Assembly: GCF_029504575.1 (NCBI RefSeq) | Contig: NZ_JAQFII010000001.1 | Span: 3,107,001 to 3,171,000 of the forward strand | Length of the DNA: 64,000 nt | Direction of reading: 5' to 3' | Source: Streptomyces sp. SPB162 | Lineage (GTDB): Bacteria; Actinomycetota; Actinomycetes; Streptomycetales; Streptomycetaceae | In this document: one piece after another, positions 28,409-38,713 of the stretch | Position numbering within the stretch: the stretch's first letter is position 1 | How the letters are laid out: every line of letters begins with the position of its first letter | Notes under the pieces: generated by a model | What the model was told of the DNA's origin: nothing | Database searches by the model: none | Seen by the model: only the letters and a program-made list of their open reading frames with translations | Position numbers and translations under genes: made by a program

Positions 28409-29413
28409 TCAGTAGCTCAAGTCGAGGTGCTGGCCAGGGTGGATAAGGTCCGGATTGCCCCCAACAATCCGGTCATTCGCCCCATACAGTGCCTTCCATC
28501 CACCGTGCAGGTCGTGGTCGGCGGCGATGTCGCACAGGTTGTCGCCGGGCAGGACGACGTAGTCGCCGTCGCTCGCCACGTCGCCCTGGCCGGTGTTCTG
28601 AGCGCCGCTCAGGTCCCCGGTGTCGGCCGTGCCCGCGGACCGGTCCGCGTCGCGCGAGGCGCGCTCGGTGGTCGTCCCGTCGGAGGAGTCCGCCGACTCG
28701 GGCTTGGCGTGCCTGCCCTGGCTCCGGCCCGGAGTGGTGTCCGCGAGGTCCGAGATGACGCTGGGGGCCTTCGGGGTGGTGGTCGGCGTCGTCTCGTCCG
28801 TGGGGGCGGTCACCGGGTCGGTCGTCGGGTCGGCAGCCGGGTCGTCCGTCGCCGGAGTACCGGTGGGCGTGGACGGAGTCGTCGTCACCGGGGGCGTGGT
28901 GGGCGTCGTGGTCACCGGAGGCGTCGTAGGCGTCTCGGGAGCGGCCGGCTTCGTCGGCGTCGTGGTGGGCGTCGTCGGAGTCGTCGTGGGGGCCGAAGGC
29001 AGGATCGAGCCCGGGTCGACCTTCGGCGGCGCTCCGCCGGTGACGAGGCCCGCCGGCTCCGAGCAACCGGGCCAGGCGTCCGGCCCGAGTTCGGCGAGCA
29101 GCGTCTCGGCCACGGCTATCTGCTGCGAGCGGCTCGCCAGGTCGGGGCGCTCGGCGTAGACCGTGCCGCCGTACTGCTCCCAGGTGTCCTCGGTGATCGA
29201 CAGACCGCCGTAGAAGCCGTTGCCGGTGTTGGCACTCCACAGGCCGCCGCTCTCGCACGCCGCCACTTTGTCCCAGACCTTGACATCGGCCGCCTGCGCG
29301 GCGCCCGCACCGAGCAGCGGGAGAGCGATCCCCGCTCCCGTCACCGCGACCACCACGACGGCGGTCGAGGCCTGGCGCGGTCGGCGATGTCTGCCGTTCC
29401 CGGACTTCAGCAT
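28409..29413 (-). CDS. Second Rpf-type muralytic enzyme with long Thr/Pro linker and LysM domain
   Basis: 334-residue secreted protein. A signal peptide (about 1-42, ending GAAQA) is followed by an Rpf domain at about 43-120 ([31 protein letters not shown]) and a long Thr/Pro linker with repeated TTPTTP/PPVTTTP units at about 135-215. An acidic Ser/Asp region and a C-terminal LysM domain at about 285-333 ([29 protein letters not shown]) complete it. ATG 29413 has GGAGATGG upstream. It is adjacent to rpfA but has no riboswitch. Confidence 0.9.
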   Translation of the reverse strand: MLKSGNGRHRRPRQASTAVVVVAVTGAGIALPLLGAGAAQAADVKVWDKVAACESGGLWSANTGNGFYGGLSITEDTWEQYGGTVYAERPDLASRSQQIAVAETLLAELGPDAWPGCSEPAGLVTGGAPPKVDPGSILPSAPTTTPTTPTTTPTKPAAPETPTTPPVTTTPTTPPVTTTPSTPTGTPATDDPAADPTTDPVTAPTDETTPTTTPKAPSVISDLADTTPGRSQGRHAKPESADSSDGTTTERASRDADRSAGTADTGDLSGAQNTGQGDVASDGDYVVLPGDNLCDIAADHDLHGGWKALYGANDRIVGGNPDLIHPGQHLDLSY

Positions 29414-29483
29414 GCGGTCACCATCTCCAAAAAAGTTCGACTGCGGTCCTGCGTCATCAACGTCAAGCCTGCGATGACCGCAG

Positions 29484-29513
29484 AACGTAGCGGTGTTGAC
29501 CATCGCATCACAA
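29484..29513 (-). promoter_or_regulatory. Candidate promoter of the second rpf gene
   Basis: TTGTGA (29508-29513) and TACGTT (29484-29489) have an 18-base spacer on the minus strand, about 70 bases upstream of ATG 29413. Confidence 0.35.
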
Positions 29514-29621
29514 GTCGGTGTAGCGATCATCACGCTCAGGTCACGGTCGATTCCGTCCCGTACGCCGTGTAGCGGACATTTTTGACGCTCCATCAGGGTT
29601 TAACCCGGGGAAATGCCGGAC

Positions 29622-30947
29622 TCAGGGCCTCGACCCGCGCATTCCGCTTCCACCGGACGCGTCGGCTTGGGCTTCCGGAGTGAAGCCCACCGGCAAGGTC
29701 CGCAGCCCGCGCATGATGAGGCCGCCGCGCCACCGCAGGTCGTCGGGCTCGGCCGCCAGGCGCAGATCCGGGAGCCGGGTCAGCAGCGTCGCGAGCGCGG
29801 ACTGCGCCTCCAGACGGGCCAACGGGGCGCCCAGGCAGTAGTGGATGCCGTGCCCGTAACCGACGTGCTGGTTGTCGCGACGCGCCAGGTCCAGCGTGTC
29901 GGGCCCGTCGAACCGGTCGGGGTCGCGGTCGGCCGCCGCCAGCACCACCAACACCGGATCGCCCGCCCCGATCACCTGCCCACCGATCGTCAGCGACCGC
30001 GTCGCGAACCGCCAGGTCGCCAACTCGACCGGCCCGTCGTACCGCAGGAGCTCCTCCACCGCGGTCTCCAGCAGCCCGGTCTCGCCGCGGGCGATCGACT
30101 CCTGCAGCAGCGCGCGCTGTTCGGGGTGGCGCAGCAGCGTGTGGACGCCGTTGCCGATGAGGTTGACGGTGGTCTCGAAACCGGCGAAGAGCAGGATGAA
30201 GGCCATCGCGGCCGCCTCGTTCTCCGACAGGTGCTCGCCGTGGTCACTGGCCCTGATCAGGCCGGAGATCAGGTCGTCGCCCAGGTCCGCGCGCTTGCGG
30301 TGGATCAGCTCCAGCAGGTAGGCCCGCATCTTCTTCACCGACCGGGCGACGCCGCCGCGCGGGCCGCCGCCGTGGCGGATCATCATCCCCGCCCAGTCCC
30401 GGAAGTCGTCCTGGTCCTCGGCCGGGACGCCCAGCAGGTCGCAGATCGCGTAGATGGGGAGCGGGAAGGCGAACTCGTGGATGAGGTCCGCCTCCGACTT
30501 CACCGCGCCCGTCGCGTCCTTCTGGAGACCGTCGATCAGCCCGTCGGTCAGCTCCTGCACGCGCGGTGCGAACTCCGCGATCCGGCGCGGGGTGAACGCC
30601 TTGGAGACGAGCCGGCGCAGCCGGGTGTGGTCCGGCGGGTCGATGTTCAGCAGGTGCGTCATCAGATCGGCGCCGCGCTCGCCGGGGATGCCCACCTTGT
30701 TCTTGGCGTTGGCGCCCTCGCTGTGGTGGCCCCGGTTCTTGCTGAGCCGCCCGTCCGCCAGCGCCTCCCGCGCGTCGGCGTACCGCGTCACCAGCCAGGC
30801 GTCGACGCCGCTGGGAAGGGTGGTCCTGTGCACCGGCGAGTGCTCGCGCAGCCAGGCGTACGCCGGGTAGGGATCGGCGGCGAACTCCCAGGTGAAGAGG
30901 GTGGGGGCAGGGGTGGGCGCGGGGGTGGCGGCAGTCTCGTCAGGCAC
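29622..30947 (-). CDS. Cytochrome P450
   Basis: 441-residue haem monooxygenase. It has the oxygen-binding I-helix LLFAGFETTVNL, the K-helix ExxR in VEELLRYDG, and the haem loop GYGHGIHYCLGAPLARLE with the proximal cysteine. The arrangement is that of bacterial class I P450s, which take electrons from a ferredoxin. No ferredoxin or reductase gene is adjacent. The substrate is unknown. It overlaps the end of the endonuclease V gene by 8 bases, so the two are probably cotranscribed. Confidence 0.93.
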   Translation of the reverse strand: MPDETAATPAPTPAPTLFTWEFAADPYPAYAWLREHSPVHRTTLPSGVDAWLVTRYADAREALADGRLSKNRGHHSEGANAKNKVGIPGERGADLMTHLLNIDPPDHTRLRRLVSKAFTPRRIAEFAPRVQELTDGLIDGLQKDATGAVKSEADLIHEFAFPLPIYAICDLLGVPAEDQDDFRDWAGMMIRHGGGPRGGVARSVKKMRAYLLELIHRKRADLGDDLISGLIRASDHGEHLSENEAAAMAFILLFAGFETTVNLIGNGVHTLLRHPEQRALLQESIARGETGLLETAVEELLRYDGPVELATWRFATRSLTIGGQVIGAGDPVLVVLAAADRDPDRFDGPDTLDLARRDNQHVGYGHGIHYCLGAPLARLEAQSALATLLTRLPDLRLAAEPDDLRWRGGLIMRGLRTLPVGFTPEAQADASGGSGMRGSRP

Positions 30948-31641
30948 CCCCTGACGCTAGCGCGTCCCGGCAGAGGCGGTCGGCGAGCCGGGTCGTCTGC
31001 GGCAGCCGGTACTCCGGCGCCAGCGCGAGGACGTGCCGGCAGGCGGTGTCGAGGTCGATACGGTGCCCTGTCGACACGTAGACCGGTTTGACGCCCCGCT
31101 GGGTGCGCAGCGCGCGGCCCACGGTCTCCCCGGCGTCGACGAGCGGTGCGAAGGCCCCGCGTTCCGGGCCCAGCGCAGTCGGGTCGTGGCTTCCGGTGAA
31201 CGGCGTCTTGGCGACCCCGGCCGTCGGGATGCCGGTGATCACCCCGAGGTGGCAGGCGAGGCCGAACCGGCGGGGGTGTGCCAGCCCGTGGCCGTCGCAG
31301 ACCAGGAGGTCGGGGACGGTGTCCAGCTTGCGCAGCGCCTCGACCAGGGTGGGCAGCTCGCGGAACGCGAAGAGCCCGGGAACGTAGGGGAACGAGGTCT
31401 GGCCGACGGCCGTCGCCCGCTCCACCGGCGCGAGCGTCCGCGCGTCCAGGACGACGACGGCCGCGGCCACCCGGTCGCCCGTGCCATTGCCGTCGCCCGC
31501 GTACGCGACGTCCAGCCCCGCGACGAAGCGCGGCTCGTCCGGCCCCGGGCCGAGGTGGTCCGCGTGCTCCCGCAATTGGTCCTGGATCTCCCGCGCTCGC
31601 GCCTCACCGGTGGGCCACTCGTGCGGTACGTCGATCTGCAT
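30940..31641 (-). CDS. nfi: Endonuclease V
   Basis: 233-residue repair nuclease that cuts DNA near deaminated bases, mainly inosine. Motifs include the metal-binding FVAGLDVAYAGDG, SFPYVPGLFAFRELP, LLVCDGHGLAHPRRFGLACH and YVSTGHRIDLDTA, in the family order and at the family length. It lies upstream of the P450 gene on the minus strand with an 8-base overlap. It is separated from mazG by about 60 bases. Confidence 0.92.
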   Translation of the reverse strand: MQIDVPHEWPTGEARAREIQDQLREHADHLGPGPDEPRFVAGLDVAYAGDGNGTGDRVAAAVVVLDARTLAPVERATAVGQTSFPYVPGLFAFRELPTLVEALRKLDTVPDLLVCDGHGLAHPRRFGLACHLGVITGIPTAGVAKTPFTGSHDPTALGPERGAFAPLVDAGETVGRALRTQRGVKPVYVSTGHRIDLDTACRHVLALAPEYRLPQTTRLADRLCRDALASGGA

Positions 31642-31700
31642 GGCAGAACGCTACGTTGCGCCCCGTAGCGGCCCCCGGGCCCCCCGGGCCAGGGGTTTGG

Positions 31701-32684
31701 CTACTCGGCCGCGCGCAGGACGTCGCGGTAGCGGCGGGCGGCGGCCCGCAGCGCGGACTCCGCGTCGAGCCCGGCGGCAGTGGCCGCGGCGGCCAGCGCC
31801 AGCAGCAGGTCGCCCAGCGCCGTCCCGTCCGCCGGCAGCGCGACGCCGGCGGCGTCCGGGACCGGCAGGCCGGCCCTGCGCGCCCGCCCGCTCAGCTGTG
31901 CGGCCAGCGCGAGCGCCGGTTGCCCGACCGGGATCCCGTCCGTCACCGAGGCGCGCTGCTTCTCTATCCCCTTGAGCCGGACCCAGTTCTGCTGGACGGC
32001 CTCGGGCGTCTCGGCGACCTCGTCACCGAAGACGTGCGGATGCCGGTGGATGAGCTTGTCGACGATCGTGCCGGCGACGTCGTCGATCGAGAACGGCTCT
32101 TCCGCGTCCTCCTCGGCGATCCGGGAGTGGAAGACGACCTGCAGCAGGACGTCCCCGAGCTCCTCGCGCAACGACTCGCGGTCGCCGTCCTCGATCGCCT
32201 CGACCAGTTCGTACATCTCCTCGATGCCGTACTTGGCCAGGTCCGTGTGGGTCCGCTCGCGGGTCCACGGGCACTCCTCGCGGATCCGGTCCATGACCTG
32301 CACGAGGTCGAGGAGCCGGGCGCCCGGCAGGTCGTACGAGCCGGGCAGCAGCTCCAGGTCCGGCATCGCGACCCGTCCGGAGCCGCCGAGGCGGGCCAGT
32401 TCGTCGGTGACCGCGGGGTCGCCGGCGGCGGCCGGAAGATAGACGACGGTCCGCTCACCGGCGGTGGCGTCCACCAGCTCGCGCCCGGTCGGTGCGGCAT
32501 GCACGACGCGCACGCCGGCCTCCCGCAGATACGGGAGCTGCGGATGCCCGGGGTCCGCGCAGATGACCTGGTCGGCCCCGCGCAGCAGTTCCCACGCGGG
32601 CCACGACAGCAGGCCGGGGGCCACCCGGTGACTGGTGGTGAGCAGTACGAGGCGGCCGGCGGCGGGGGTCATCGAGTCTTCCAC
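31701..32684 (-). CDS. mazG: Nucleoside triphosphate pyrophosphohydrolase MazG
   Basis: 327-residue enzyme. The C-terminal MazG domain at about 110-250 contains the tandem Glu motif YELVEAIEDGDRESLREELG and DVLLQVVFHSRIAEE, with VWxxHPHVFGDE-type VDKLIHRHPHVFGDE further on. The N-terminal 100 residues resemble the truncated tetrapyrrole-methylase-like domain often fused to MazG. The enzyme hydrolyses dNTPs/NTPs to the monophosphate and pyrophosphate, cleaning damaged nucleotides and influencing (p)ppGpp-linked stress. An internal Met five codons in is an alternative start. Confidence 0.9.
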   Translation of the reverse strand: MEDSMTPAAGRLVLLTTSHRVAPGLLSWPAWELLRGADQVICADPGHPQLPYLREAGVRVVHAAPTGRELVDATAGERTVVYLPAAAGDPAVTDELARLGGSGRVAMPDLELLPGSYDLPGARLLDLVQVMDRIREECPWTRERTHTDLAKYGIEEMYELVEAIEDGDRESLREELGDVLLQVVFHSRIAEEDAEEPFSIDDVAGTIVDKLIHRHPHVFGDEVAETPEAVQQNWVRLKGIEKQRASVTDGIPVGQPALALAAQLSGRARRAGLPVPDAAGVALPADGTALGDLLLALAAAATAAGLDAESALRAAARRYRDVLRAAE

Positions 32685-32750
32685 CGCACGAACCTACCCC
32701 GCCCCGTGCCCGGGACCGACGGCGTCCCCGGCACCGGCGGACCGCCCGCG

Positions 32751-33392
32751 TCACGCTCCTCGGACGGGGGCCACCTCGGCCCGGGCGAGCCAGGGCTCCT
32801 GCGTGGCGCCGAGACGGGCGTTCTGCGCGTCCCAGGTGCCGTAGCGGGGGTTCACGTCGATGCGCATCGTCTTGGCGGTCTTGGCGAGCAGCTGGTTCAG
32901 TGCCGCGTTCCCGCCGTCGCTGCCCGGTTGGACGCCGAGGCTGGTGATGATCTTGCCCGCCTGGATCTGCAACCGGCAGAAGGCGTCGATGTCCGAGGGC
33001 GCGACGTTGTACTTCTCCAGCAGCGCCGGCGCCAGCGCGTCCGGTCCTCCGGCCTGGGTCTCCATCGCCGTCCGCATCTGGCCGACGTCGGAGCGGGTGA
33101 CGGTGACCCCCGCATCCTTGGCGACGCGGTCCAGCAGCCGTGTCACCACCATGGTGCCGAGGGTCTGGCTGGTCAGATCACTGCTTCCCTCGATCAGGGC
33201 CGCCGACTGGGGCGACTTCTCCTGCGCGGTGCGGACCGCGTTGACCCTCGACTGGAGGTCCGAGACGGAGATCGTCTCGTTCTCCACCACGGCGGCGGCC
33301 CCCGCGTGCGGGGTGCCGCACGCGCTGATCACAGGGGTCATCGCCACGAGTGCGGCGGCGGCGAGCGAGACGGCGGTGCGTCGGCGGACCAT
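32751..33392 (-). CDS. Lipoprotein with SurA N-terminal-like domain
   Basis: 213-residue exported protein. The signal peptide ends in a lipobox (PVISAC, Cys at about 25) after SLAAAALVAMT. The mature part (ENETISVSDLQSRV, LTSQTLGTMVVTRLLDRVAK, ALLEKYNVAPSDIDAFC) resembles the SurA N-terminal chaperone domain without a parvulin domain. It probably helps fold or sort exported proteins at the membrane; this is inferred. ATG 33392 has GGGAGG five bases upstream. Confidence 0.85.
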   Translation of the reverse strand: MVRRRTAVSLAAAALVAMTPVISACGTPHAGAAAVVENETISVSDLQSRVNAVRTAQEKSPQSAALIEGSSDLTSQTLGTMVVTRLLDRVAKDAGVTVTRSDVGQMRTAMETQAGGPDALAPALLEKYNVAPSDIDAFCRLQIQAGKIITSLGVQPGSDGGNAALNQLLAKTAKTMRIDVNPRYGTWDAQNARLGATQEPWLARAEVAPVRGA

Positions 33393-33535
33393 GGTGCCTC
33401 CCGGCATGGGATCGAGCGGCGGTGCTTCGACCTTGCGAAGATCGAGGATATGGAGCGGACCGCCCCGATATCCAGCACTCCGCCGAACTGGGGCCGCCGT
33501 TCGGGGTTCAGACCCGGCTCGCTCGGGGTTCCGGC

Positions 33536-34249
33536 TCAGCTCGTCGGCAGCTTCTCCGTCGGGCAGGTGTTCAGCTGCTTGCGCATCGCGTCCTTCTCCG
33601 CCGCGGTGACCCATACCCCGTACTTCTTCTTCACCGCGACCTGCCGCGCCACGTAGGCGCAGCGGTACCCCTTGTTCGGCGGCAGCCAGGTCGCGGCGTC
33701 ACCGTCCCCCTTGGAGCGGTTGGCGGACGCGTCGGCGGCGATCAGGTTCATCGGGTCGTTGGCGAACTGCACCCGCTTGTCGGTGGCCCACTGCCCGGCG
33801 CCCTTCTGCCAGGCGTCCGAGAGCGCGACCGCGTGGTCGATGTCGATCGTGCTCTTGCCCCGGGTGTAGGTGAGCTGCTGCCCGGTGTACGGGTCGTCGA
33901 GCTTGCCCGAGGTGACGACGCAGTCGCCGCCCTTCTCCGCGCGGAACGTTTCTGCGGTGAGGTCGCGCTTCAGTATGTCGTCGCGCGTCCCGCAGCCATT
34001 GTGGTCGGTGTCGACCCAGGACTTGCCGAACTTCTCGCGCGTGTAACCGGTCTTCGGCGCACGCCCCTTGACGGTCAGCGAGTCGACCGCGGCCAGCGCG
34101 CTGCCCCCGGGAGCGCTCTTGGCGGGTCCGTTGCCGTTGCCGGAGGACCCGCTCCCGGTGTCGGCCTTGCAGCCGGCCGCGCCGAGCAGTCCGACGACCG
34201 CCAGCCCGCAGATGAAGAGGTGTGGTGCCCGTGCCCCGCGTTTGAACAT
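33536..34249 (-). CDS. Exported lipoprotein with HNH/DUF1524-type nuclease domain
   Basis: 237-residue protein with a lipobox (LLGAAGC, Cys at 27) and a Gly/Ser-rich linker. The C-terminal domain has YTREKFGKSWVDTDHNGCGT, DCVVTSGKLDDPYTGQ, the HNH-type IDIDHAVALSDAWQKGA and FANDPMNLIAADASANRSKG, followed by LPPNKGYRCAYVARQV. This is the extracellular HNH (DUF1524/GmrSD-C) nuclease type common in streptomycetes. It probably digests environmental DNA or takes part in competition; its target is not shown. It has no obvious inhibitor gene beside it. Confidence 0.88.
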   Translation of the reverse strand: MFKRGARAPHLFICGLAVVGLLGAAGCKADTGSGSSGNGNGPAKSAPGGSALAAVDSLTVKGRAPKTGYTREKFGKSWVDTDHNGCGTRDDILKRDLTAETFRAEKGGDCVVTSGKLDDPYTGQQLTYTRGKSTIDIDHAVALSDAWQKGAGQWATDKRVQFANDPMNLIAADASANRSKGDGDAATWLPPNKGYRCAYVARQVAVKKKYGVWVTAAEKDAMRKQLNTCPTEKLPTS

Positions 34250-34317
34250 GTTCGCACCCTATGGCGTCGTATGCCCGGCCCAGCAGGCGGCCCGGTCGGA
34301 CCGCCCATCTGCTCGCC

Positions 34318-35852
<1,535 letters not shown>

Positions 35853-35856
<4 letters not shown>

Positions 35857-36509
35857 CTGCCCTCCTCCTTGCGGAGGTAGTCACTCAGCTCGTCCAGCTC
35901 GGCGCGGACCTGGTCGATGCGCGGCGCGGGGGTCACGGAGGGGGTCGCGGCAGGATCCGGGGTGGGGATGGGCGTCGGGATCGGGGTCGGGACGGGAGTG
36001 GGGATCGGCGTCCGCGCGGGACCCGGCGTGGGGGTGTCGCGGTACGGGTTGTAGCCGGTACGTGCGGAGGGCAGCTGCGTCTGGTGCTGCGTCAGCGCGG
36101 CGCCGTAGGGGAACTGCGGCCGCCCCTGCTGCCCGTACGCACGGGACGCCGCCTGCGCGTCCACCGCACGGAAGTGCCGGATGTCGGAGACCAGGTAGTA
36201 CACCGCCACCACGATGGCCTGGATCACCAGGATGGAGACCACCGCGTTGTCGCGCGGGCTGTTGTCGTTGCCGCTGTCACCGCTGTCGCCCCCACCGCCG
36301 AGGAGTATCACCAGCACGACGGTGAGGATGAAGCTCGCGCCGCACAGCACCCAGTCCACGGCGTTGCGCCGGCGCAGCAGCGCGATGCGCAGCAGCGGCG
36401 TCCAGGCGAGCATCCCGCACGACATCACCGCGAGCAGCACGAACACGACGCGCAACCCGGTCCGTGCGCCGTCGTTCGGCGGGGGCGGCACGATGCCTGG
36501 GCCGTTCAT
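35853..36509 (-). CDS. Membrane protein with Pro/Thr-rich tail, coupled to the kinase
   Basis: 218-residue protein from ATG 36509 with AGGAG five bases upstream. Three hydrophobic segments occur at about 19-40, 50-70 and 90-112. A cytoplasmic tail carries repeats of the type TPIPTPVPTPIPTPIPTP (about 155-180) and ends in a short charged helix (VRAELDELSDYLRKEE). Its stop overlaps the kinase start by four bases. It may anchor or be phosphorylated by the kinase. No known domain is recognised. Confidence 0.8.
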
Positions 36510-36665
36510 GGCTGCTCCTGAACAAAAGTCTCGGCTGGGAGAGCGAGCGTATCGGCAGCGGCGGACCAGCGGTCCGGGGATGCCGCAACAATTCGGCCCC
36601 GTCCCGCCCGTCCGGCCTCCGTCACCGGGAGCGACGCATACCGCGACGCGCGTGGTTGCGGCCAT

Positions 36666-36721
36666 CGGCGGAACACCGGAGGAAGCCCGGTAGGAGACCG
36701 GCGGAACACCGGCGGAACCAC
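36666..36721. repeat. Short direct repeats upstream of the DUF2079 gene
   Basis: CGGCGGAACACCGG occurs at 36666-36679 and 36699-36712, followed by a partial third copy at 36710-36719. They are in the 298-base divergent region, where I see no gene. Confidence 0.6.
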
Positions 36722-36807
36722 GTCCCGGCGCGACTCACGTATCTTTTCGTGGCGGGCGTGCACCAGCAGCGGGTGCCGCGCGTCTTCCCGTGCGAAAGGA
36801 ACGCAGC

Positions 36808-38238
36808 ATGGACATGGCTACTGCGGCCATCCCCGCCCAGCACGGGAACAGCGCCGGTCCCAGCACCGGCGTGCGCCGCCTCCTGCGCCCCGCGCTCGAC
36901 CCGTACTGGCTGGCCGGCGCGCTCTTCGTCGCGTACGCCGCCCTGTCGGTGTGCCGGTTCCGGCGGATGGCGACGATGTCCTGGGACCTCGGGATCTTCG
37001 AGCAGGCGATCAAGTCCTACGCGCACCTCCAGGCGCCGGTCGCCGACCTCAAGGGGCCCGGGACCAACATCCTCGGCGACCACTTCAGCCCCATCACCGC
37101 CCTGGTCGCACCCTTCTACCGGGTCTTCCCCTCGCCCATCACCCTCCTCGTGGTGCAGGCCGCCCTCTTCGCGCTCTCCATCGTCCCGGTCACCCGGGTC
37201 GGCGCGCACTTCCTCGGCCGCGGCCGGGGGCTGGCCGTCGGGGTCGCCTACGGGCTGTCCTGGGGAGTGCAGCGGGCCGTCGAGTTCGACTTCCACGAGA
37301 TCGCCTTCGCCATGCCGATGCTCGCGTTCTCGCTGGAGGCCGTACTGCGCAAGCGGTGGACGACCGCGATGTGGTGGGCGCTGCCGCTGATCCTCGTCAA
37401 GGAGGACATGGGCGCCACGGTCGCCGCCATCGGCGTCGTCGTGCTGCTGCGCGCCCGGCGCGACGATCCGCGCGCCGCGTCGTACGCGATCTGGCTGATC
37501 GGCTTCGGCATCGCCTTCGCCGCCATCGCCTTCGGCGTCCTCATCCCCGCGTTCAACAACAGCGGCGGCTACGACTACTGGAACAAGCTCGGCGGCAGCG
37601 GCGCCCCGGTCACCGGGCACATCCCGCCGGACACCGCGCTGCGCACCCTGCTGTGGATTCTGCTGCCGACCAGTGGCCTGCTGGCGTTGCGCTCCCCGCT
37701 GCTGATCGCGGCGCTGCCCACCATCGGCTGGCGCTTCGTCTCCCACGACGACCACTACTGGGGCCTGGACTGGCACTACAGCGCCGTGCTGATGCCCGTC
37801 GTCCTCCTCGCCCTCGTCGACGCGGTCAACGAGTCGCGCGACAGCCCGCGGGGCTGGCTGCGCTCCTACGCCTCGCAGGTGCCGGCCGCCGCGGCCGCCG
37901 CGGCCCTGGCGCTGAGCACCACGCTCCCGCTGGCGGACCTCACGCACACCGCCACGTACCAGCCGGGCGCGCACGTGCGGGCCGTCGAGAAGCTGTTGCG
38001 GCAGATCCCGGACGGGGCGAGCGTCGAGGCCAACGTCGGGCCGATCAGCCGACTCGTCAACCGCTGCACCGTGTACTGGGTGGGCGGGGCCAAGACCGTC
38101 GTCCCCGACTACATCGCGATCGACAACGGGGACGGCTGGGTCCCGGACCCGGTGACCTACGCCCACCAGCTCCACCCGACGGCGACCTACACGGAGATCG
38201 CCAACGGCGAGGGCTACGTCATCCTGCGTCGCGCGTAG
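36808..38238 (+). CDS. DUF2079-family polytopic membrane protein
   Basis: 476-residue protein with about ten transmembrane segments. Family landmarks are MSWDLGIFEQAIKSYA, NILGDHFSPITALVAPFY, AVEFDFHEIAFAMPMLAF and LILVKEDMGATVA, where conserved Asp, His and Glu residues face the outside, as in lipid-linked sugar glycosyltransferases of GT-C fold. The C-terminal soluble part (about 380-476) includes VEANVGPISRLVNR. The exact reaction is unknown. ATG 36808 has AAAGGA seven bases upstream. Its 3' end overlaps convergent gtrA by 20 bases. Confidence 0.85.
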   Translation: MDMATAAIPAQHGNSAGPSTGVRRLLRPALDPYWLAGALFVAYAALSVCRFRRMATMSWDLGIFEQAIKSYAHLQAPVADLKGPGTNILGDHFSPITALVAPFYRVFPSPITLLVVQAALFALSIVPVTRVGAHFLGRGRGLAVGVAYGLSWGVQRAVEFDFHEIAFAMPMLAFSLEAVLRKRWTTAMWWALPLILVKEDMGATVAAIGVVVLLRARRDDPRAASYAIWLIGFGIAFAAIAFGVLIPAFNNSGGYDYWNKLGGSGAPVTGHIPPDTALRTLLWILLPTSGLLALRSPLLIAALPTIGWRFVSHDDHYWGLDWHYSAVLMPVVLLALVDAVNESRDSPRGWLRSYASQVPAAAAAAALALSTTLPLADLTHTATYQPGAHVRAVEKLLRQIPDGASVEANVGPISRLVNRCTVYWVGGAKTVVPDYIAIDNGDGWVPDPVTYAHQLHPTATYTEIANGEGYVILRRA

Positions 38239-38662
38239 CCGGGGCGAGGGGGGCGGGCTCCTGGGCGGCCTCCCCGGCGGGGGACGCATGCTCGCGGTTG
38301 AGCAGGATCCGCCGCGAGAGGACGAACGTGACGGGGATCGCGGCGGCCGCCGCGATCAGCGGGGCGGGCTTCTCCCCCACGCCGCACCACTCCACCAGGA
38401 CGTACATACCCACCGAGGTGACGGTGAAGTTCGTCAGGTTGGTCAGCGGGAAGAACAGGAACTTCCGCCAGGTCGGCCGGGTCCGGTAGGTGAAGTACGT
38501 GTTGAGGAAGAACGAGCCGACCATGCTCAGCACGAACGCCACGACATACGCCGGGTAGTAGGGCATCCAGCCGTGCAGGAGCAGGTAGCAGCCGTAGAAG
38601 GTGCCGGTGTTCACCACGCCCACCAGGCCGAAGCGCACCACCTGGAAGAGCCGCACGGACAT
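38219..38662 (-). CDS. GtrA-family membrane protein
   Basis: 147-residue protein with four transmembrane helices: FGLVGVVNTGTFYGCYLLL, AYVVAFVLSMVGSFFLNTYF, LTNFTVTSVGMYVLVE and PLIAAAAAIPVTFVLSRRIL. GtrA proteins are thought to flip or handle polyprenyl-phosphate-linked sugars made by the GtrB-type glycosyltransferase. The latter is encoded directly upstream; in a corrected frame its stop (TGATG) overlaps this ATG. Confidence 0.9.
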   Translation of the reverse strand: MSVRLFQVVRFGLVGVVNTGTFYGCYLLLHGWMPYYPAYVVAFVLSMVGSFFLNTYFTYRTRPTWRKFLFFPLTNLTNFTVTSVGMYVLVEWCGVGEKPAPLIAAAAAIPVTFVLSRRILLNREHASPAGEAAQEPAPLAPATRDAG

Positions 38663-38713
38663 CAGCGCCGGCCCTCCGCCGCCGACGGCGCGGTCGGCTC
38701 CACCAGCACGGCG

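Noticed and set aside
30940..30947. P450 start placed downstream to avoid the overlap with nfi
   Set aside because: Short overlaps are normal in this genome and the upstream start fits the P450 N-terminus, so the overlap is kept.
36000..36050. CRISPR-like short repeats in the kinase-partner gene
   Set aside because: They encode the Thr-Pro-Ile-Pro tail and are in-frame coding repeats.
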